The notes under the pieces: generated by a model
The model's input: the letters and a program-made list of their open reading frames with translations, nothing else
Databases searched by the model: none
Told to the model about the DNA's origin: nothing
Made by a program: the position numbers and the translations under genes
Assembly (NCBI RefSeq): GCF_017654505.1
Contig: NC_054559.1
Coordinates: 16,250,370 to 16,314,369 of the forward strand
Reading direction: 5' to 3'
Source: Polyodon spathula
Lineage: Eukaryota > Chordata > Actinopteri > Acipenseriformes > Polyodontidae
DNA: 64,000 bases
Shown here: piece by piece, positions 59,649 through 64,000 of the stretch
Position numbering within the stretch: position 1 is the first letter of the stretch
How the letters are laid out: the number at the start of each line of letters is the position of its first letter

Positions 59649-62165
59649 TCCAGGTCGGTGTGCTCGTCCCCTCTCCTGGAGCCCAGCCCCCCCCTCACCA
59701 CCTCCTCCTCCTCCTCGTCCAGCCCCTGTGAATGGGGGGTCCACACCCCCACACCTCGCCCCACCAGCCCCCCTCGAGGTAGGTGTCTGACGTGCTCCCT
59801 CTCTGCACTGGTATATTCATATACTGCTCCGGAGGACTGAGAGCTAGCAGATTCATTTAATGCAATGTCCTTCTCGAAGCAACAGCTGTGTATAAGGAAC
59901 TGTTTTCAGCTTGTCCTGTGCTCTTGTTTGTTCGTTGGTGGAATCGGGGGTGAGCAGCGTTGCTTGACTCCACCCAGCAGCTTTTCGGAACTCGCATTGA
60001 TCATGTGATTTTTTTTTTTTTTGCTGATTTCTGCGACCAGGAAATCGCAGCAGAACATGGGAGAAGCATAAAACAGTTCCTTTTGTAGGAAGTGTGTATA
60101 ATTATAATTTTTTTCTGTATTACATTGTAGAGACTAAAATATATATATATATTGGAAAACTCAATGCACCATCATTACACGTTTTGTAAGTATTCTTCCT
60201 GGGCCTTACTGAGCCAACTGTCCAAAGTTTCAGTATGTTTCTTAAGTGTGTGCGTTAGAGAAGAAAGTGAGGTCTGGCTTCAGGACCCCTGGTTTAACCC
60301 TGTGCCCCCCCTCCTGCCCTCGCAGGGCTGTCCCGCGGGCCGAGCCCCATCTCCCTGAGCTCTCAGGATGCGTGGCCTGTGGCTGCTGCCATCACAGAGT
60401 ACATCAACGCCTACTTCAAGGGAGGAGAGCTGAACTGGTGAGCACGCCTCTCACTGTCCTGACTTTCGTTCACCTTCAACAGAGTTCAGAACATTTCATC
60501 TATTGCAGATTAAAAGCAGGTGTCACGAAGCACGGCTGCTCTCTATCCTGTTCGTCTGTCAATAAATATATAATCAATCCAATAATGAGCAGGTCTTGGA
60601 TCAGACTGTGGCTCAGTGTGCATGTCCATTGAGAATTTTCTACACAACTGTGAACCTATGAGTAAACTAACTCCCAGCCCTGGGGTTGGTGTCATGTCCG
60701 TGGTTCCTATGCAGTGTTGTGTGTTGTGCTAACTCAATGCAATGTTGTGTGTTGGGCTAACTCACTGCAGTATTGTGTGTTAGGCTGCCTCACTGCAGTG
60801 TTGTGTGTTGGGCTGCCTCACTGCAGTGTTGTGTGTTTTGTCCCCCAGCTGCCTGGTGAAGATAACAGGAGACCTCACCATGTCCTTTCCAGCCGGAATC
60901 ACCCGCGTCTTCAACGCCAACCCCACCGCACCCGTCCTCAGCTTCCGATTGGTGAACACGTCCAGGGTCGACCAATTCCTGCCCAATCAGAAACTCCTCT
61001 ACAGGTGGGCGTGGTCTTCACCATTAGTTACATTACAACAAAAAAGATGAGCGCTTCTTAATTGTCATAGTTGCTCACATGTTTTATAGACTGTTTACAC
61101 TTTCATTTGTGAACTGTTTCTCTTCCAAGTGACCCTTCCCAGAGTGATCCAGACTCCAAAGACTTCTGGTTCAACATGCAGGCTCTGATTCTCCACCTCC
61201 AGAGAGAGGCGGAACTCAACCCCCAGGCTTCATACTACAACGTAGGCCTCCTCAAATACCAGGTGAGTGTGAGAACCCAAACTACCGAGCAGACAACAGT
61301 CCTTCAAAGAGAACTTAGCTTGTACTCCCCTTGGCTAGAGGGTCTAGAGTAGGTCAAAATTAGTGGCAGAGAACCAGGAAGATGGGTGTAAAGAGTTAAT
61401 GGTGTGCTTAAGTTGTTTACGCGATTGTTATATTACCATTTCTGCAAAAACTGCTTATTCATTAAATATCGAAGTTGTCCCTGTTATTTGGGCCCTCAAC
61501 ACATGTTATTAACACACTAGGAATACATGCGGACTAGAAGCACGCGCGTCCCTTTGATTTCCTGACCGTATATTCGCCACCTGCGTCTTGTGTTATTCCT
61601 TAACTTTGCAGTCCATTTATTCAGCGCTCGTCAGGCACATCAGGTCCAATTTATTTTCACACGCGCTGTTTATTTTACACATGCTGTTTAAAATATGTTT
61701 TAATGGCATTTTTTATAGTCGTGCATACTGATAAATCCTCTCCTGATCACTCGTTTTATCACCAAACTCCTCAATAATGCGATCCAAGTCATTATTTTAT
61801 TACTATAACATCTCAAAAAGCTCTGCAAATGTGTGTGATATCACAGAGTAACAACTTTTGTGACCAGGACAGTGATATTTTGAATACAGTATAAATACAG
61901 TATAATCGTAAATCTCGAAAAACTACTCACTTCTAAATCTTTTGTAGTCATTTTTGTATTACTTTAGTATAAATACATGTTAATTTGGATTCATATGTTG
62001 TTTTTTTTCTGACTTTATGTGAACGAAAAGACACAAAAGCTCCCGTTTTCTCATTGGAAATAGACATTGGGACTGGGGAAAGGGTTAATGTTTACCTTTG
62101 TAAAATGGTACATTAAGGTTACTGTTCAGTATTTCAATTTTCAGCACTAGCACTTGAATCATACA

Positions 62166-62196
<31 letters not shown>

Positions 62197-63475
62197 GTTC
62201 CACTGTGCTGCAGGTCTCCTCTCAGGATCCTGGCTGTGCCCCCCTCCACCTAGCTGCTCGGTGCCAGTACAGCGGCTCCCTCACCCGCGTCTCTCTGGAC
62301 TATCACTGCTGCACTGCCTCCCCCGCCACGGAGCTCAGCAACGTCCAGGTGGTCATCTCTCTGGAGGACTCTGCCACGGACGTGCACTGTCAGCCTCCCG
62401 GAGTGTGGTGAGCAGAGAGCCACAGCCTACCAAAGAAACTCCCCAGTTCCCATGCCTTCAGCTGAGGGAACACCAAGCCATTTTTTTTTCAGGAACAGTG
62501 TCTTGAAACCTGATTTCAGGAGACCTAGTTTGAGGCAACTTTACTGTATCAAACCCCAAGTCTCCCCTGTTGTGCCGTGCAGTGGCCTGAAACCAAGTTC
62601 CAAGTGACCCAAAGTGGCTTCGTGTTCCTCAGCTTTACTCTGTGGGAGTCTGAAATCATTTCACGTTATTGAAAGCACATCAGTCAAACAGAAGAAGCTG
62701 ATGCATAATGATAGGAAATTATTGAATTAGCTGCAAATGTCGGCTGGCTTTGTTAACCTACTCACTTAAACTTTAATATTGCGTTATTATGTATAAATTA
62801 ATAAAGGATTAGTGTTCTCTAACTTTTTAAGCACAAAGAGGTTAGTTCCGAACAGCCTGTACCTTAGTAAGCCACGACTGGATTTATAGAGCATTTTACA
62901 GCACTGCGGAGTCAGCCCCCTATCTGTGCTTGTCCTGGGGTTGCACCTCAAATGTTGATACAGATTAAGTAACTCTTCTTAAAAGAGAACCACTGTGTCG
63001 ATAAAAAGTTTGTGTCTTATATGGAAACAAGTCATTCAAAAATGATAAGGGAACAAGGCTGGGCTAGTCTGCTACCATGAGTGGAGTTATTGCACCTAGA
63101 TCTCTTTACTGGTCAAATACGCAGTGACTAAATAGACAGAAATAATGAAACCTGTGTGTTAACATGCCGCTAGTTAATCAACAAACAGCATAGCACTCCC
63201 AATAATACGCATGGCAGTAATCCATTACATTCCCAATGTATTTAAATAACGTTCATTATCAGGCTCTTCATATGACCCCAGGAGCCAGGGCACTATCCAT
63301 GTTCACTACCCAGTGTAAGCAGGTGGCAGCGCCTGGTTCATATTCAAATTTTTATATTGAGGTGTCAGTTTTGCCGGTTTGAATACACTGACAGATTTAT
63401 CTGTGCTCAGGAACGCGGAGGAGCGGCGGTTGCTATGGAAACTGCACAATATCTCTCCCACGGCTGATGGCAAAG
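59649..63475 (+). CDS. FCHO1: FCHO1-like protein, C-terminal mu-homology part (partial at both ends)
   Basis: F-BAR/muHD endocytic pioneer that nucleates clathrin-coated pits. Exons: 59649-59778, 60326-60437, 60849-61004, 61130-61262, 62214-62407, 63411-63475; all join in frame and the gene continues past the right edge. The first exon is Ser/Pro linker ([17 protein letters not shown]). [20 protein letters not shown] aligns with human FCHO1 VSRGPSPVVLGSQDALPIAT, followed by the mu-homology domain: [81 protein letters not shown] favours FCHO1 over FCHO2. The F-BAR exons are not in the 1.4 kb between the UBL4A-like exon and 59649, so they must be in or beyond the gap, or the join is wrong. Confidence 0.88.
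62157..62195. repeat. (ACAT)n microsatellite
   Basis: Nine to ten ACAT units ending about 18 bp before the acceptor of the FCHO1-like exon at 62214. Confidence 0.92.
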
Positions 63476-64000
63476 GTAATTACCTTGTCTCCAAAAATAA
63501 ATTCCACGTTACTCCCTTTCTCCTGATTATTATTTTTTTATTTAATTGTAAAAAGGGTGTCATTATCTCTCTTTAAATATCAGCATTAGCATGAGAAAGC
63601 CAGGGCTGTGGACTGGCTTGTCTGTCGGGTCCCACCCACAGGAGGCTGATAAGGAGGGAGGGGGGCGAGGATATGGGCCTGCTGTCAGTGGCACTGTTCA
63701 AGCTGCAGTGCTGCTGCCTCACATGGCTTGTAGGAATTATTATCCCCAGCAACAGGGATATCACTTCAGAGTTTTACATACATCTACTAGGGAACAAGGA
63801 GATGTCTTTACCTTTATGACCCTATAAATGTGCCTTCAGATATCTAGGATGCAGAAATACCTCTTCATTCCCCATGTGAAAATCAGATAGTCAGTTTTAT
63901 TATTTGTTTGTAGGAAAATGTTTGTTGTAGAATTGAGTTATGCATGAGGGCTTGATCGCTGCGAGGTGATGTATGGAGCAGGTTCAGTAGCTGCTACTGA
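63476..64000 (+). other. FCHO1-like intron, right edge of window
   Basis: After the donor at 63476 (gtaatt) no further exon was recognised before the window ends. The next exon of the mu-homology domain should lie beyond it. Confidence 0.5.

Noticed and set aside
1..64000. Prokaryotic-type systems (CRISPR arrays, operons, phage or toxin modules)
   Set aside because: The regular arrays have no spacers of unique sequence between constant repeats, and all genes are intron-containing vertebrate orthologues.

Overview
This window is vertebrate nuclear DNA, almost certainly from a ray-finned fish. The genes are intron-rich, and their proteins are clear orthologues of human genes in the order found on human 16p13.3. 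The LINE tails and general repeat content suggest a non-teleost lineage such as sturgeon or paddlefish. That last point is an inference from recall of the repeat family, not a database result.

Layout. (1) 474-12.4 kb, + strand: periplakin (PPL), complete except for its first coding exon; 21 exons can be placed. (2) 13.0-14.3 kb: a 67-bp tandem array between the converging PPL and UBN1 3' ends. (3) 15.1-24.8 kb, - strand: ubinuclein-1 (UBN1), 17 coding exons, 1119 codons, complete. (4) 24.8-26.85 kb: the head-to-head UBN1/GLYR1 control region, largely filled by a 31-37-bp tandem array. (5) 26.85-36.56 kb, + strand: GLYR1, 16 coding exons, 527 codons, complete, with three intronic minisatellites and one GC-AG intron. 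(6) 39.88-45.56 kb, + strand: ROGDI, 11 coding exons, 284 codons, complete. (7) 49.3-51.2 kb, - strand: the small membrane protein SMIM22, 3 coding exons, 85 codons. (8) 52.8-57.2 kb: no host gene recognised; a decayed hAT/ZMYM-like element, a 37-bp array and an L2-like LINE remnant. (9) 57.6-58.2 kb: two exons of a UBL4A-like gene without its first and third exons. (10) 58,986-59,485: exactly 500 N. (11) 59.6-63.5 kb, + strand: the C-terminal (mu-homology) part of an FCHO1-like gene that runs off the right edge.

The genes are not a pathway. They are a conserved syntenic block: PPL is a cytolinker of cornified and desmosomal epithelia, UBN1 is the HIRA-complex H3.3 chaperone subunit, GLYR1 is a nucleosome-binding PWWP/dehydrogenase-like factor, ROGDI belongs to the rabconnectin-3/RAVE V-ATPase assembly machinery, and SMIM22 is an epithelial micropeptide. 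UBL4A and FCHO1 do not belong to that human block. Together with the 500-N gap this makes the right end suspect as a scaffold join or a lineage rearrangement.

The most unusual signal is the density of minisatellites: eleven arrays in 64 kb, unit sizes about 30-72 bp. Several carry consensus splicing signals in every unit. In two cases the array is built from the real splice signal of the neighbouring exon: the PPL exon 7 donor is repeated five more times downstream, and the branch point/pyrimidine tract of GLYR1 exon 8 is repeated about eight times upstream.
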